A stretch of 64,000 nt of DNA, taken from Actinotalea sp. Marseille-Q4924. Lineage in GTDB: Bacteria > Actinomycetota > Actinomycetes > Actinomycetales > Cellulomonadaceae. The stretch is taken from the NCBI RefSeq assembly GCF_916618755.1, contig NZ_CAKAKB010000004.1, positions 372,001 through 436,000 of the forward strand, written 5' to 3'. Each line of letters starts with the position of its first letter. Position 1 is the first letter of the stretch. Below, piece after piece: positions 1 to 7,641 of this stretch. The notes below the pieces were generated by a model, which saw nothing but the letters and a program-made list of their open reading frames with translations, did not search any database and had not been told where the DNA came from. Made by a program: the position numbers and the translations under genes.

Positions 1-653
1 TTGTCCGCCAGCCACGCGACGCCCCGGGCCGGGTGGTCGAGCACCGCCGCAGCGACGCCCGACTCCTCGATCGTGCCGTTGCGACGCAGCACGGCGCACA
101 CCCACGGCAGGTCGACGTCGCCCGGCCGCACGCGGGTGTCGCCGACCACCATGCCTCCCATCGCGGCGTTGTCGCTGATCGTGTCGACGATCGTGCGGCC
201 GGCCATCTCGATGCGGGAGGAGAGGATCTCCAGCGCCGGGACGACGTACTCGGTCGCGCGCAGGACGTCGTCGTCGGTCGCGCCCGGGCCGACGGGCTCG
301 GCGAGCCGGAACGCGAGCTCGACCTCGATGCGGACGTTCGAGAACCGTCCGTGCTCGATCTCCGCGCCGCTGGGGAACACCATGTCCTCGAAGATCGCGC
401 CGTAGTCCGGCTCGTCGATGCCGGTCGCGGCCTGCATGACCTTCGACGTCAGCCCGATCTTGCGGCCCACCGGCCGGCGGCCCGCGCCGATCGCCCGACG
501 GCGCCACTCGCCCTGGACCGCGTAGGCGTCGTCGACCGTCATCCCGGGGTGGCGCACGGTGAGCAGCGGGACCATGGTGCGGTCGCGCTCGGCGGCGGCG
601 AGCTCGTCGGCGACCGCGGCGACGTCGTCGGCGGACAGCGTGCGGGGGGTCAC
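1..653 (-). CDS. hpaH: 2-oxo-hepta-3-ene-1,7-dioate hydratase HpaH (3' end cut by window edge)
   Basis: Hydrates 2-oxo-hept-3-ene-1,7-dioate late in the homoprotocatechuate (3,4-dihydroxyphenylacetate) meta-cleavage pathway. About 217 codons are visible. Family features seen include PVGRKIGLTSKVMQAATGID, the EPDYGAIFEDM stretch, and EVELAFRLAEP followed by PALEILSSRIEM, as in MhpD/HpaH hydratases of about 265 residues; the C-terminal part lies beyond base 1. I take the GTG at 653-651 because a GAGG ribosome site sits 8 bases upstream. It lies 16 bases after the dioxygenase stop and is very probably co-transcribed. MhpD-type 2-keto-4-pentenoate hydratase is the alternative; the dioxygenase and dehydrogenase next door favour HpaH. 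Confidence 0.85.
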   Translation of the reverse strand, partial: MTPRTLSADDVAAVADELAAAERDRTMVPLLTVRHPGMTVDDAYAVQGEWRRRAIGAGRRPVGRKIGLTSKVMQAATGIDEPDYGAIFEDMVFPSGAEIEHGRFSNVRIEVELAFRLAEPVGPGATDDDVLRATEYVVPALEILSSRIEMAGRTIVDTISDNAAMGGMVVGDTRVRPGDVDLPWVCAVLRRNGTIEESGVAAAVLDHPARGVAWLAD

Positions 654-669
654 GGCCGGATCCTCGCGT

Positions 670-1785
670 TCACAGCTGGTGGCCCAGCTTGTACTCGCCC
701 TGCTTCCACGACGGCAGGGCGTCGGGCTCGTCCGCGGGGCGGGTGTAGGAGAACCCGTCGGCGCCGATCGTCACCGCCATCTCGCTGGTGTCGGTGCGCG
801 CGACGACCGGCTGCGGGTCGCCGTCGAGGTCGAGGACCAGCGACGCCTCGGTGTACCAGGACGGCACGACGGGGTTGCCCCACCAGTCGCGGCGCTGGTT
901 GTCGTGCACGTCCCACGTCACGACGGGGTTGTCCGGGTCGCCGGTCCAGTAGTCCTGCGTGTAGATCTCCACGCGGTGCCCGTCCGGGTCGCGCAGGTAC
1001 AGGTAGAACGCGTTGGAGACGCCGTGCCGCCCCGGCCCGCGCTCGATCCGGTCCGACAGGCGCAGGGCGCCGAGCTTGTCGCAGATCGCGATGATGTTGT
1101 GCTTCTCGTGCGTCGCGAACGCGATGTGGTGCATGCGGGGCCCGTCGCCGCCGGTCATGGCGGTGTCGTGCACGGTGGGCTTGCGGCGCATCCACGCGGC
1201 GTAGGTGGTGCCCTCGGCGTCCTGGATGTCCTCGGTGACCCGGAAGCCGAGGGTCTCCATGAACGCGACCGCCCGCGGGACGTCGGGGGTCACCTGGTTG
1301 AAGTGGTCCAGCCGCACCAGCGCGCCCGGCGTGTGCAGGTCGTAGCGCCACGCGAGGCGCTCGACGTGCTGGACGTCGTGGAAGAACTCGTACGGGAACC
1401 CCAGGGGGTCCTCCACGCGCACCGTGTCGCCGAGGCCCCGCACGAACCCCTGCGCGCGACGCTCGACGCGGCAGCCCAGCTCGGAGTAGAAGGCCACGGC
1501 CTTGTCCAGGTCCTCCGGCGTGCGCACGCGGTAGGAGAACGCGGCGGCCGCGGCGACGGGACCCCGGCGCAGCACGAGGTTGTGGTGGATGAACTCCTCG
1601 AGCGTGCGCAGGTAGACGGTGTGCTCGTCCTCCTCGGTGACGACCAGGCCGAGCACGTCGACGTAGAAGTCGCGGGAGGCGGCCAGGTCCGTGACGACGA
1701 GCTCCATGGACGCGCAGCGGACGATGTCCGGCGGCGGGGCGGCCGGGGTGGGGATGCGGCCGCCGTCGGGCGTGAGGTCGGTCAT
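670..1785 (-). CDS. hpaD: 3,4-dihydroxyphenylacetate 2,3-dioxygenase (homoprotocatechuate dioxygenase)
   Basis: Type I (vicinal oxygen chelate) extradiol dioxygenase that opens the homoprotocatechuate ring to 5-carboxymethyl-2-hydroxymuconate semialdehyde. The 371-residue protein has two glyoxalase-like modules. The metal triad is visible: His161 (LDHFNQVTPD), His220 (MHHIAFATHEKHN) and Glu273 (HRVEIYTQDYW), each offset by six from His155, His214 and Glu267 of the Brevibacterium fuscum enzyme, which uses iron; the Arthrobacter homologue uses manganese, and the sequence does not say which metal is used here. The start at 1785 has GAGAGGG upstream; an in-frame extension to 1863 runs into the dehydrogenase gene and has no family character. 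It follows hpaE by 13 bases. Confidence 0.95.
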   Translation of the reverse strand: MTDLTPDGGRIPTPAAPPPDIVRCASMELVVTDLAASRDFYVDVLGLVVTEEDEHTVYLRTLEEFIHHNLVLRRGPVAAAAAFSYRVRTPEDLDKAVAFYSELGCRVERRAQGFVRGLGDTVRVEDPLGFPYEFFHDVQHVERLAWRYDLHTPGALVRLDHFNQVTPDVPRAVAFMETLGFRVTEDIQDAEGTTYAAWMRRKPTVHDTAMTGGDGPRMHHIAFATHEKHNIIAICDKLGALRLSDRIERGPGRHGVSNAFYLYLRDPDGHRVEIYTQDYWTGDPDNPVVTWDVHDNQRRDWWGNPVVPSWYTEASLVLDLDGDPQPVVARTDTSEMAVTIGADGFSYTRPADEPDALPSWKQGEYKLGHQL

Positions 1786-1798
1786 CGCTGGTGCCCTC

Positions 1799-3367
1799 TC
1801 ACTCGTCGGCCGTGGCAGCGACCTGGTCGGCACTGGCGGGCGACCGGGGACCTGTCTTGCCAAAGGTGGGGTGGTGCGCCTCGCCCAGCGTCACGTGCAC
1901 CGCCTGCTGGTGCGTGTAGAAGTCGATCGACCGGTAGCCGCCCTCGTGCCCGAGCCCCGACGCCTTGACGCCGCCGAACGGCGTGCGCAGGTCGCGGACG
2001 TTGTTGCTGTTCAGCCACACCATCCCGGCCTCGACGGCCTGGGAGAAGGTGTGGGCGCGCCGCAGGTCGTTCGTCCACACGTACGCGGCGAGGCCGTACC
2101 TCACGCCGTTTGCCAGGGCCAGCGCCTCCTCGTCGGTGTCGAACGGGGTGATCGCGACGACCGGCCCGAAGATCTCCTCCTGGAAGATGCGGGCATCCGC
2201 GGCGACGTCGGCGAACACGGTCGGCGCGACGTAGTTGCCGGTCGGGAAGCCGTCGGGCCGCCCGCCGCCGGCGACCAGGCGCCCCTCGCCCTTGCCGATC
2301 TCGACGTAGCGCATGACCTTGTCGTAGTGCTCCGGGTGCACCAGCGCACCCACCTCGGTGGTCGCCTCGTGCGGCGGGCCGACGACGACGCGCCGGGCCT
2401 GGGCCGCGTAGCGCTCCACGAACTCCTCGTACACCTCGCGCTGGACGAGGATCCGGCTGCCGGCCGTGCACCGCTCGCCGTTGAGCGAGAACACCCCGAA
2501 GATCGTCGCATCGATCGCGGCGTCCAGGTCCGCGTCCGCGAAGACGACGGCGGGCGACTTGCCGCCGAGCTCCATCGACAGGCCCTTGAGGTGCGGGGCG
2601 GCGTTGGCGAAGATCAGCTGTCCGGTGCTGCTCTCGCCGGTGAAGGAGATCAGCGGGACGTCCGGGTGCTTGACGAGCGCGTCGCCGGCCTCCTCGCCCA
2701 GGCCGTTGACGAGGTTGAACACCCCGCGTGGCAGGCCCGCCTCCTCGAAGATGCCCGCCCACAGCGATGCCGACAGCGGCGTGAACTCCGCCGGCTTGAG
2801 CACGACGGTGTTGCCCGTCGCCAGCGCCGGACCGAGCTTCCACGACTCGAGCATGAACGGCGTGTTCCACGGGGTGATGAGGCCCGCGACGCCGATCGGC
2901 TTGCGGTTGACGTAGTTGATCTGCCGGCCGGGCACCTTGTACGCGTCGTCGGCCTGGGCGACGACGAGGTCGGCGAAGAACCGGAAGTTCTCGGCGGCGC
3001 GGCGCGCCTGTCCGAGGGCCTGCGTGATGGGCAGGCCGGAGTCGAAGCTCTCCAGCTCGGCGAGGCGGGCGTCGCGCGACTCGACGATGTCCGCGATGCG
3101 GTGCAGCACGCGCGAGCGCTCGCGGGCGAGCATCCGCGGCCACGGCCCGTCCTCGAAGGCGCGCCTCGCGGCCGCCACCGCCCGGTCGACGTCGGCCTGC
3201 TTCCCGGCGGCCGCGTGGACGTACGTCTCGTTCGTCGTCGGGTCGAGCACCTCGAAGGTGGCGCCGTCGGCGGAGTCGACGTGCTCGCCGTCGATGTAGT
3301 GCCGGACGCGGTCGGGCAGGTCGGCGGGGGCGTGGGCCGTCGCCGGCTCGGTGCGGGTCTCGCTCAT
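1799..3367 (-). CDS. hpaE: 5-carboxymethyl-2-hydroxymuconate semialdehyde dehydrogenase
   Basis: NAD-dependent aldehyde dehydrogenase of 522 residues that oxidises the ring-cleavage semialdehyde to 5-carboxymethyl-2-hydroxymuconate. The catalytic residues are present: Glu266 in MELGGKS and Cys300 in NGERCTAGS, with the ITPWNTPF cofactor-site motif. The C-terminal VHVTLGEAHHPTFGK resembles HpaE proteins. The ATG at 3367 has a GGAGGAAG site 3 bases away and forms an ATGA overlap with the stop of the GntR gene, so regulator and enzyme are translationally coupled. General ALDH membership is certain; the substrate is inferred from the adjacent dioxygenase. Confidence 0.92.
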   Translation of the reverse strand: MSETRTEPATAHAPADLPDRVRHYIDGEHVDSADGATFEVLDPTTNETYVHAAAGKQADVDRAVAAARRAFEDGPWPRMLARERSRVLHRIADIVESRDARLAELESFDSGLPITQALGQARRAAENFRFFADLVVAQADDAYKVPGRQINYVNRKPIGVAGLITPWNTPFMLESWKLGPALATGNTVVLKPAEFTPLSASLWAGIFEEAGLPRGVFNLVNGLGEEAGDALVKHPDVPLISFTGESSTGQLIFANAAPHLKGLSMELGGKSPAVVFADADLDAAIDATIFGVFSLNGERCTAGSRILVQREVYEEFVERYAAQARRVVVGPPHEATTEVGALVHPEHYDKVMRYVEIGKGEGRLVAGGGRPDGFPTGNYVAPTVFADVAADARIFQEEIFGPVVAITPFDTDEEALALANGVRYGLAAYVWTNDLRRAHTFSQAVEAGMVWLNSNNVRDLRTPFGGVKASGLGHEGGYRSIDFYTHQQAVHVTLGEAHHPTFGKTGPRSPASADQVAATADE

Positions 3368-4089
3368 GGGCTTCCTCCGGTGAGGGCCGTGGGGTGCTCG
3401 TGGTGCAGGTAGGCGGTGAGGGTCGCGGAGCGGTGCTCCCGGGCGGCCCGCTCGATGTCGGCCAAGGCAGCGCCGGCCTCGATGAGGGCGACGATGCCCT
3501 CGTGCTCGCGCACCGACTCCTGCGCGCGGCCGGGCACGAAGCTGAACGTCGAGTCCCGCAGCCGCCCGAGGCGGGACCACTCCGCCGTGACGAGCTCGAG
3601 GAGGCGGGGGTTCGGGCAGGAGGCGAAGAGGACCGCGTGGAACTCCTGGTTGAGCGCCGTGAAGGCGTGGGGGTCGAAGTCGTCCAGCGTCGCCACCAGC
3701 CGGTCGTTGACCTCCCGCGCGCGGCGCAGGTCGGACGCGGTGAGGCGCCGGGCCGCGAGCGCCGTCGCCGCGCCCTCGAGGACGGCGAGGGTCTCCATGC
3801 TCTGCCGGTACTGCGAGTCGTCGATCATCGCGACGTGCGCGCCGACGTTGCGCTCGAACGTCACCAGGCCCTCGGCCTCGAGCCGCCGGATCGCCTCGCG
3901 CACCGGCACGACGCTCATCCCGAGCTCCGCCGCGATCGCGGCGAGGACGAGCCGGTAGCCGGGCGCGTACTCGCGGCTCGCGATGCGCTCGGCGAGCCAG
4001 TCGTAGGCGCGCTGGGACTTGCTCGCCGCCGCGGAGGTGGCGACGGGCGCCGTCGTCGGTGGCCGCCTCTCCCCGGCGCGGGCGCTCAT
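3364..4089 (-). CDS. GntR-family (FadR/VanR-type) regulator of the hpa locus
   Basis: 241-residue transcription factor. Residues about 20-95 form a winged helix (SQRAYDWLAERI, MSVVPVREAIRRLEAEGLV), and the rest is an all-helical FCD ligand domain (ALNQEFHAVLF; REHEGIVALIEAG). It overlaps its neighbours on both sides by four bases (ATGA), so it sits inside the operon it probably controls. FadR-type GntR proteins recognise palindromes of the form TnGTa-tACnA; matching sites occur at 5697-5707 and 7592-7604. It probably responds to an aromatic acid or a pathway intermediate, but the ligand is not readable from sequence. Confidence 0.9.
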   Translation of the reverse strand: MSARAGERRPPTTAPVATSAAASKSQRAYDWLAERIASREYAPGYRLVLAAIAAELGMSVVPVREAIRRLEAEGLVTFERNVGAHVAMIDDSQYRQSMETLAVLEGAATALAARRLTASDLRRAREVNDRLVATLDDFDPHAFTALNQEFHAVLFASCPNPRLLELVTAEWSRLGRLRDSTFSFVPGRAQESVREHEGIVALIEAGAALADIERAAREHRSATLTAYLHHEHPTALTGGSP

Positions 4090-5669
4090 CGCTGCGCCCG
4101 CCACGCCTCGTACTGCTCGCGCCACTGCGCGTTCATGGGGAACAGGCCGTCGACGGGGTGCCCGGCCGCGACCTGCTCGGCGATCCACGCGTCCTCGTCC
4201 TCCTGGGCGAGGGCCGCGTCGACGACCTCCTCGACCAGGCCCGGCGGGATGACGACGACGCCGTCGCGGTCGCCGACGACGACGTCGCCGGGCTGCACCG
4301 TCGTCCCGCCGCAGGCGATGGTCAGGTCCGCGTCCCACGGCACGTGCCGGCGGCCGAGCACCGCGGGGTGGGCGCCGCGGGAGTAGACGGGGATGCCGAC
4401 CTCGGCGACCGCGTCGTGGTCCCGCACGCCTCCGTCGGTGACGATGCCCGCAGCGCCACGGGCGTGGGCGCGCAGCGCGAGGATGTCGCCCAGCGTGCCG
4501 GAGCCCTCCTCGCCGCGGGCCTCGATGACGATCACCTCGCCCTCGCCGACGGCGTCGAACGCGCGCTTCTGGGCGTTGTAGCCGCCCCCGTGGGAGGCGA
4601 ACAGGTCCTTCCGGTGCGGCACGAAGCGGAGCGTGCGGGCGGTGCCGACGAGCTTGGTGCTCGGGTGCATCGGCCGGACGCCGTCGATCGTCACGTCGTC
4701 GAGGCCGTGCCTGCGCAGCTGCGCGCTGAGGCCGGCGGTCGGCGCACGCATGAGCTTGTCGCGCAGGTCGGGTGTGAGGCGGAACGGCGCGCGCCCCGGG
4801 TCGGGTCCCGGCGCGGCGTCCGACGCCGGCTCCGGGTCGAGCCCCGCCGCCTCGCGCGACCCCCACGCCTCGGCGCGCTGGACGTCGTCGGCGGCGGGCA
4901 GCGAGCCCAGGTCGCCGTCGAACGGGTGCTCGCCCTGGGTGACCGTCGTGACGAGCCGGCCCGTGCTGGGCGCCCCCGGCGCCGCCGGGGCGTCGACCTC
5001 GACCTCGACGACGTCGCCCGGGGCGAGCACGCTCGAGCCGGCCGGCGTGCCGGTGAGGACGACGTCGCCGGGCTCGAGGGTGAGGTGCTGGGAGAGGTCG
5101 GAGACGAGCTGGGCGAGCGGGAAGATCAGCCCGTCGGTCGTGCCCTCCTGCCGCAGCTCGCCGTTGACCCAGGTGCGCACGCGGAGGGCGTCGGGGGCGA
5201 GCGCGCGGGCGTCGAGCAGGGCGGGGCCGAGAGGCGTGAACCCGTCGCCGCCCTTGGACCGCACGTTCGAGCCGCGGTCGTTCGCGCGCAGGTCGTACAG
5301 GCCGAGGTCGTTCGCCGCGGTGACCCAGGCGACGTGGTCCCACGCGCGGTCGAGCGGGACGCGGCGGGCGGCCGTGCCGATGACCAGCGCGACCTCGCCC
5401 TCGAACGCGAGCAGCTCGGTGCCCGCGGGTCGCTCGACGGTGCCGCCGCTCGCCGCGACGGAGCTGGAGGGCTTGAGGAAGTACGACGGGTGAGCCGGCC
5501 GGCGGCCGCGCTGGTCCGCGCGCGAGGCGTAGGACAGGTGGACGGCGACGACCTTGCCGGGTCGCTGGGGGAGGGCCGCGAACCGCTCGTCCGCGGCGGC
5601 GAGGGCGCCGTCGTCGGCGGGGTCTGCCGCGCGCGCGGCGTCCGCACCGGTGCTGGTGTCGTGACTCAT
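4086..5669 (-). CDS. Fumarylacetoacetate hydrolase-family / RraA-like aldolase fusion protein
   Basis: 527 residues with two unrelated domains. Residues about 35-260 are an FAH-family domain (ELLAFEGEVALVIG with the ExE metal ligands; DVVLTGTPAGSS), the family of HpaG decarboxylase/isomerase. Residues about 300-510 are RraA-like (HGGGYNAQKRAFD; TDGGVRDHDAV with Asp412, Arg416 and Asp417), as in class II 4-hydroxy-4-methyl-2-oxoglutarate aldolases. E. coli HpaG is instead a tandem of two FAH domains. In this locus I see neither HpaI aldolase nor HpaF isomerase, so the RraA half may supply the final retro-aldol step; that is inference. The ATG at 5669 follows AGGGAG and lies just behind a GntR-type palindrome. 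It is the first gene of the run to hpaH. Confidence 0.85.
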   Translation of the reverse strand: MSHDTSTGADAARAADPADDGALAAADERFAALPQRPGKVVAVHLSYASRADQRGRRPAHPSYFLKPSSSVAASGGTVERPAGTELLAFEGEVALVIGTAARRVPLDRAWDHVAWVTAANDLGLYDLRANDRGSNVRSKGGDGFTPLGPALLDARALAPDALRVRTWVNGELRQEGTTDGLIFPLAQLVSDLSQHLTLEPGDVVLTGTPAGSSVLAPGDVVEVEVDAPAAPGAPSTGRLVTTVTQGEHPFDGDLGSLPAADDVQRAEAWGSREAAGLDPEPASDAAPGPDPGRAPFRLTPDLRDKLMRAPTAGLSAQLRRHGLDDVTIDGVRPMHPSTKLVGTARTLRFVPHRKDLFASHGGGYNAQKRAFDAVGEGEVIVIEARGEEGSGTLGDILALRAHARGAAGIVTDGGVRDHDAVAEVGIPVYSRGAHPAVLGRRHVPWDADLTIACGGTTVQPGDVVVGDRDGVVVIPPGLVEEVVDAALAQEDEDAWIAEQVAAGHPVDGLFPMNAQWREQYEAWRAQR

Positions 5670-5696
5670 GAGCTCCCTCGCTCCTGGATCCCTCGG

Positions 5697-5707
5697 ATCG
5701 TATACGA
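5697..5707. promoter_or_regulatory. Candidate GntR operator overlapping the promoter of the FAH-RraA operon
   Basis: ATCGTATACGA contains the perfect 10-base palindrome TCGTATACGA and matches the FadR-subfamily pattern TnGTa-tACnA. It lies 28 bases upstream of the start codon at 5669 and, read on the minus strand, contains TATACGAT, a good -10 element, so repressor binding would occlude the promoter. A near copy lies at 7592-7604. This is inferred from the motif and position. Confidence 0.6.
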
Positions 5708-5752
5708 CCCCGCCCGCCGAGGCGTCGGGGCCCGTCCTCCCGCCGGCCTCAC

Positions 5753-5803
5753 GCGAGACAGCGGGTCGCCGCCGAGACAGCGGCTCCCCACCCGCTGTAT
5801 CGG
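5753..5803. repeat. Three copies of a 12-base element, two direct and one inverted
   Basis: GCGAGACAGCGG (5753-5764), CCGAGACAGCGG (5772-5783) and, inverted, CCGCTGTATCGG (5792-5803). The outer copies pair as ACAGCGGGT/ACCCGCTGT, a 9-base stem enclosing the middle copy. It lies between the end of the thiamine-diphosphate enzyme gene and the promoter of the FAH-RraA operon, so it could be a transcription terminator or a second regulator-binding cluster. Confidence 0.4.
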
Positions 5804-5851
5804 CGCACGTCCGCTACCTCGGCGGCTCCGGATAGCGGGAAGGGTGGGTGG

Positions 5852-7537
5852 TCAGGGGTTCGTGCCGGCGATCTCCTCCCAGTACGGGGCGACGACGGCG
5901 CCCGAGATGCGCAGGTCCAGCAGCAGGAAGGGGCGCTCGGCGGCCGGCCGGGCCACCCACGCCGCGAGCACGTCGAGGTCCTCGACCGTGCGGACGACGA
6001 CGCCCTGCGCGCCCAGCGCCGCTGCCAGCCCCGCGAAGTCGACGTCGGGGATGAGCATCGGCTCGCGGGCCAGGCCCTTGCGCCCGTAGTTGTGGATCTC
6101 CGCGCCGTAGGCCCCGTCGTTCCAGACCACCGCCAGCCCGCGGCCACCGGCGACCCGGACCGCCGACTCCAGGTCCGACAGCGCCATGAGCCCCCCGCCG
6201 TCGCCGGTCGTCAGCACCACCGTCGCCTCGGGCCGGGCGAGGGCCGCACCCACGACGCTGGGGAAGCCGAGCCCGATGGCCTGGAACGCCGTGCCCACCA
6301 TGACCATGCGGTCCGGTGAGGCGACCGGCCAGTACATGTTCGACCAGCCGAGGAAGTGGCCGCCGTCGGAGACGACGACCCGGTCCTGCGGCAGCAGCGC
6401 CGCGAGCCGCGCCGCCGCCGAGCGTGGGTCGAGGCGCCCGTCCGGTGCGATGCCGTCGCCCTCGTCCCGCCGCAGCACCGCCGCGACGTCCACGGACTCG
6501 CGCCAGCCGCGGAGCGCCGCGCGGCCGGAGGCATCGGCCTCGCGCTCGGCCTCGCGCACCCTGCCGAGCTCGTGGAGCACGGCCTCCGCCACCACCGCGG
6601 CGTCCCCGCGGACGTACCCGGCCACGTGCGGGTGCGTCGCGGCCGGGGCGACGTCGACCTGGAAGACCCGCGTGCCGGGTGCGAACAGCTCGCCGAACCG
6701 CATGGTGAACGGGTTGAGCGACGCGCCGAGGACGACGGCGACGTCGGCCTCCCGCACGAGCGCCATCGCGCCGTCGGCGCCGAACCCGCCGGCGACACCG
6801 AGGTCGAACTCCGCCCGCGGGAACACCCCGCGCCCGAGCGCCGTCGTCGCGGTGAGGGCGCCGGTCGCGTCGGCGAGCGCACCGAGCACCTTGCCCGCGT
6901 CGGCCACCCACGCGCCGCGACCGGCCAGCAGCAGGGGCCGGCGTGCGGAGGCGAGGGCGCGCGCGACGTCCCGCACGACGCCGTCGGCGAACGGCCCGCG
7001 CGGGGCGAGCGGCGCCGGCAGGTGGGGTGCGGTCGTCTCCGGGACGGGTCCGGCGTCGAGGGTCGCGACGTCGTACGGGATGGCGAGGACCGTGGGGACG
7101 CGGTAGGTCAGCGCGTGCTCGACGGCGATGACGGTCGTGGCGGCCGCGTCCGCGCGGCCCACCGTGTAGGTGCGGGCCCCGACGGCAGACGCCATGGCGA
7201 TCTGGTCGACGTCCCAGGGCCGGGGCCCGGAGGTCGGCTCGTCGCCCACCACGAGGACGAGCGGCACGTGCGCCTGGACCGCCTCGGCGAGCGCGGTGAG
7301 GGTGTTCGTGAAGCCGGCCCCGTACGTCGTGGTCGCGGCGGCGAGACGCCCGGAGGCGCGGTGGAAGGTGTCGGCGGCGACGACGGCGCCCGCCTCGTGC
7401 CGGACCGCCGTGAAGCGGGCGGCGGTCTGGCGCTCGAGGGCGTCGAGGAAGTACGCGTTGCCGTTGCCCATGACACCGACGACGTGGTCGACGTGGGCGG
7501 CGAGCGTGACGGCGACGTGTGCTGAGACCGTCGGCAT
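5852..7537 (-). CDS. Thiamine-diphosphate-dependent enzyme (acetolactate synthase/decarboxylase family)
   Basis: 561 residues with the three-domain POX/AHAS fold. The N-terminal pyrimidine-binding domain has the catalytic glutamate Glu48 in AVRHEAGAVVAADTF. The C-terminal pyrophosphate-binding motif is TTGDGGGLMALSDLES followed by VVWNDGAYGAEIHNYG (GDG...NDG). The ATG at 7537 has GGAGG eight bases upstream; an upstream in-frame GTG overlaps that site. This enzyme is not part of the standard homoprotocatechuate pathway. It may decarboxylate a 2-oxo acid such as an arylpyruvate, benzoylformate-like substrate or related compound upstream of ring hydroxylation, but the substrate is not readable. 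It shares a promoter region with the divergent FAD hydroxylase. Confidence 0.85.
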   Translation of the reverse strand: MPTVSAHVAVTLAAHVDHVVGVMGNGNAYFLDALERQTAARFTAVRHEAGAVVAADTFHRASGRLAAATTTYGAGFTNTLTALAEAVQAHVPLVLVVGDEPTSGPRPWDVDQIAMASAVGARTYTVGRADAAATTVIAVEHALTYRVPTVLAIPYDVATLDAGPVPETTAPHLPAPLAPRGPFADGVVRDVARALASARRPLLLAGRGAWVADAGKVLGALADATGALTATTALGRGVFPRAEFDLGVAGGFGADGAMALVREADVAVVLGASLNPFTMRFGELFAPGTRVFQVDVAPAATHPHVAGYVRGDAAVVAEAVLHELGRVREAEREADASGRAALRGWRESVDVAAVLRRDEGDGIAPDGRLDPRSAAARLAALLPQDRVVVSDGGHFLGWSNMYWPVASPDRMVMVGTAFQAIGLGFPSVVGAALARPEATVVLTTGDGGGLMALSDLESAVRVAGGRGLAVVWNDGAYGAEIHNYGRKGLAREPMLIPDVDFAGLAAALGAQGVVVRTVEDLDVLAAWVARPAAERPFLLLDLRISGAVVAPYWEEIAGTNP

Positions 7538-7563
7538 GGGGCGGGCCTCCACCTGCGGGCGAC

Positions 7564-7583
7564 CAGGGGCCTCGTTGCCCCTG
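7564..7583 (-). promoter_or_regulatory. Small inverted repeat in the 5' leader of the thiamine-diphosphate enzyme gene
   Basis: CAGGGGC, 6 bases, GCCCCTG. It lies between the shared operator and the ribosome site of the leftward gene, so its RNA could fold just before the start. The function is unknown; chance occurrence in GC-rich DNA is possible. Confidence 0.25.
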
Positions 7584-7591
7584 AGGTGGGC

Positions 7592-7604
7592 ATCATATAC
7601 GATC
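7592..7604. promoter_or_regulatory. Candidate GntR operator in the divergent promoter region
   Basis: ATCATATACGATC differs by one base from the palindrome at 5697-5707. Read rightward it contains TATACGAT and leftward TATATGAT, both fair -10 elements, so one bound dimer could control the hydroxylase at 7642 and the thiamine-diphosphate enzyme at 7537 together. Confidence 0.55.
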
Positions 7605-7641
7605 CGTCCACCTCGACAGCGGCGTCAGGAAGTCGGTTGCC

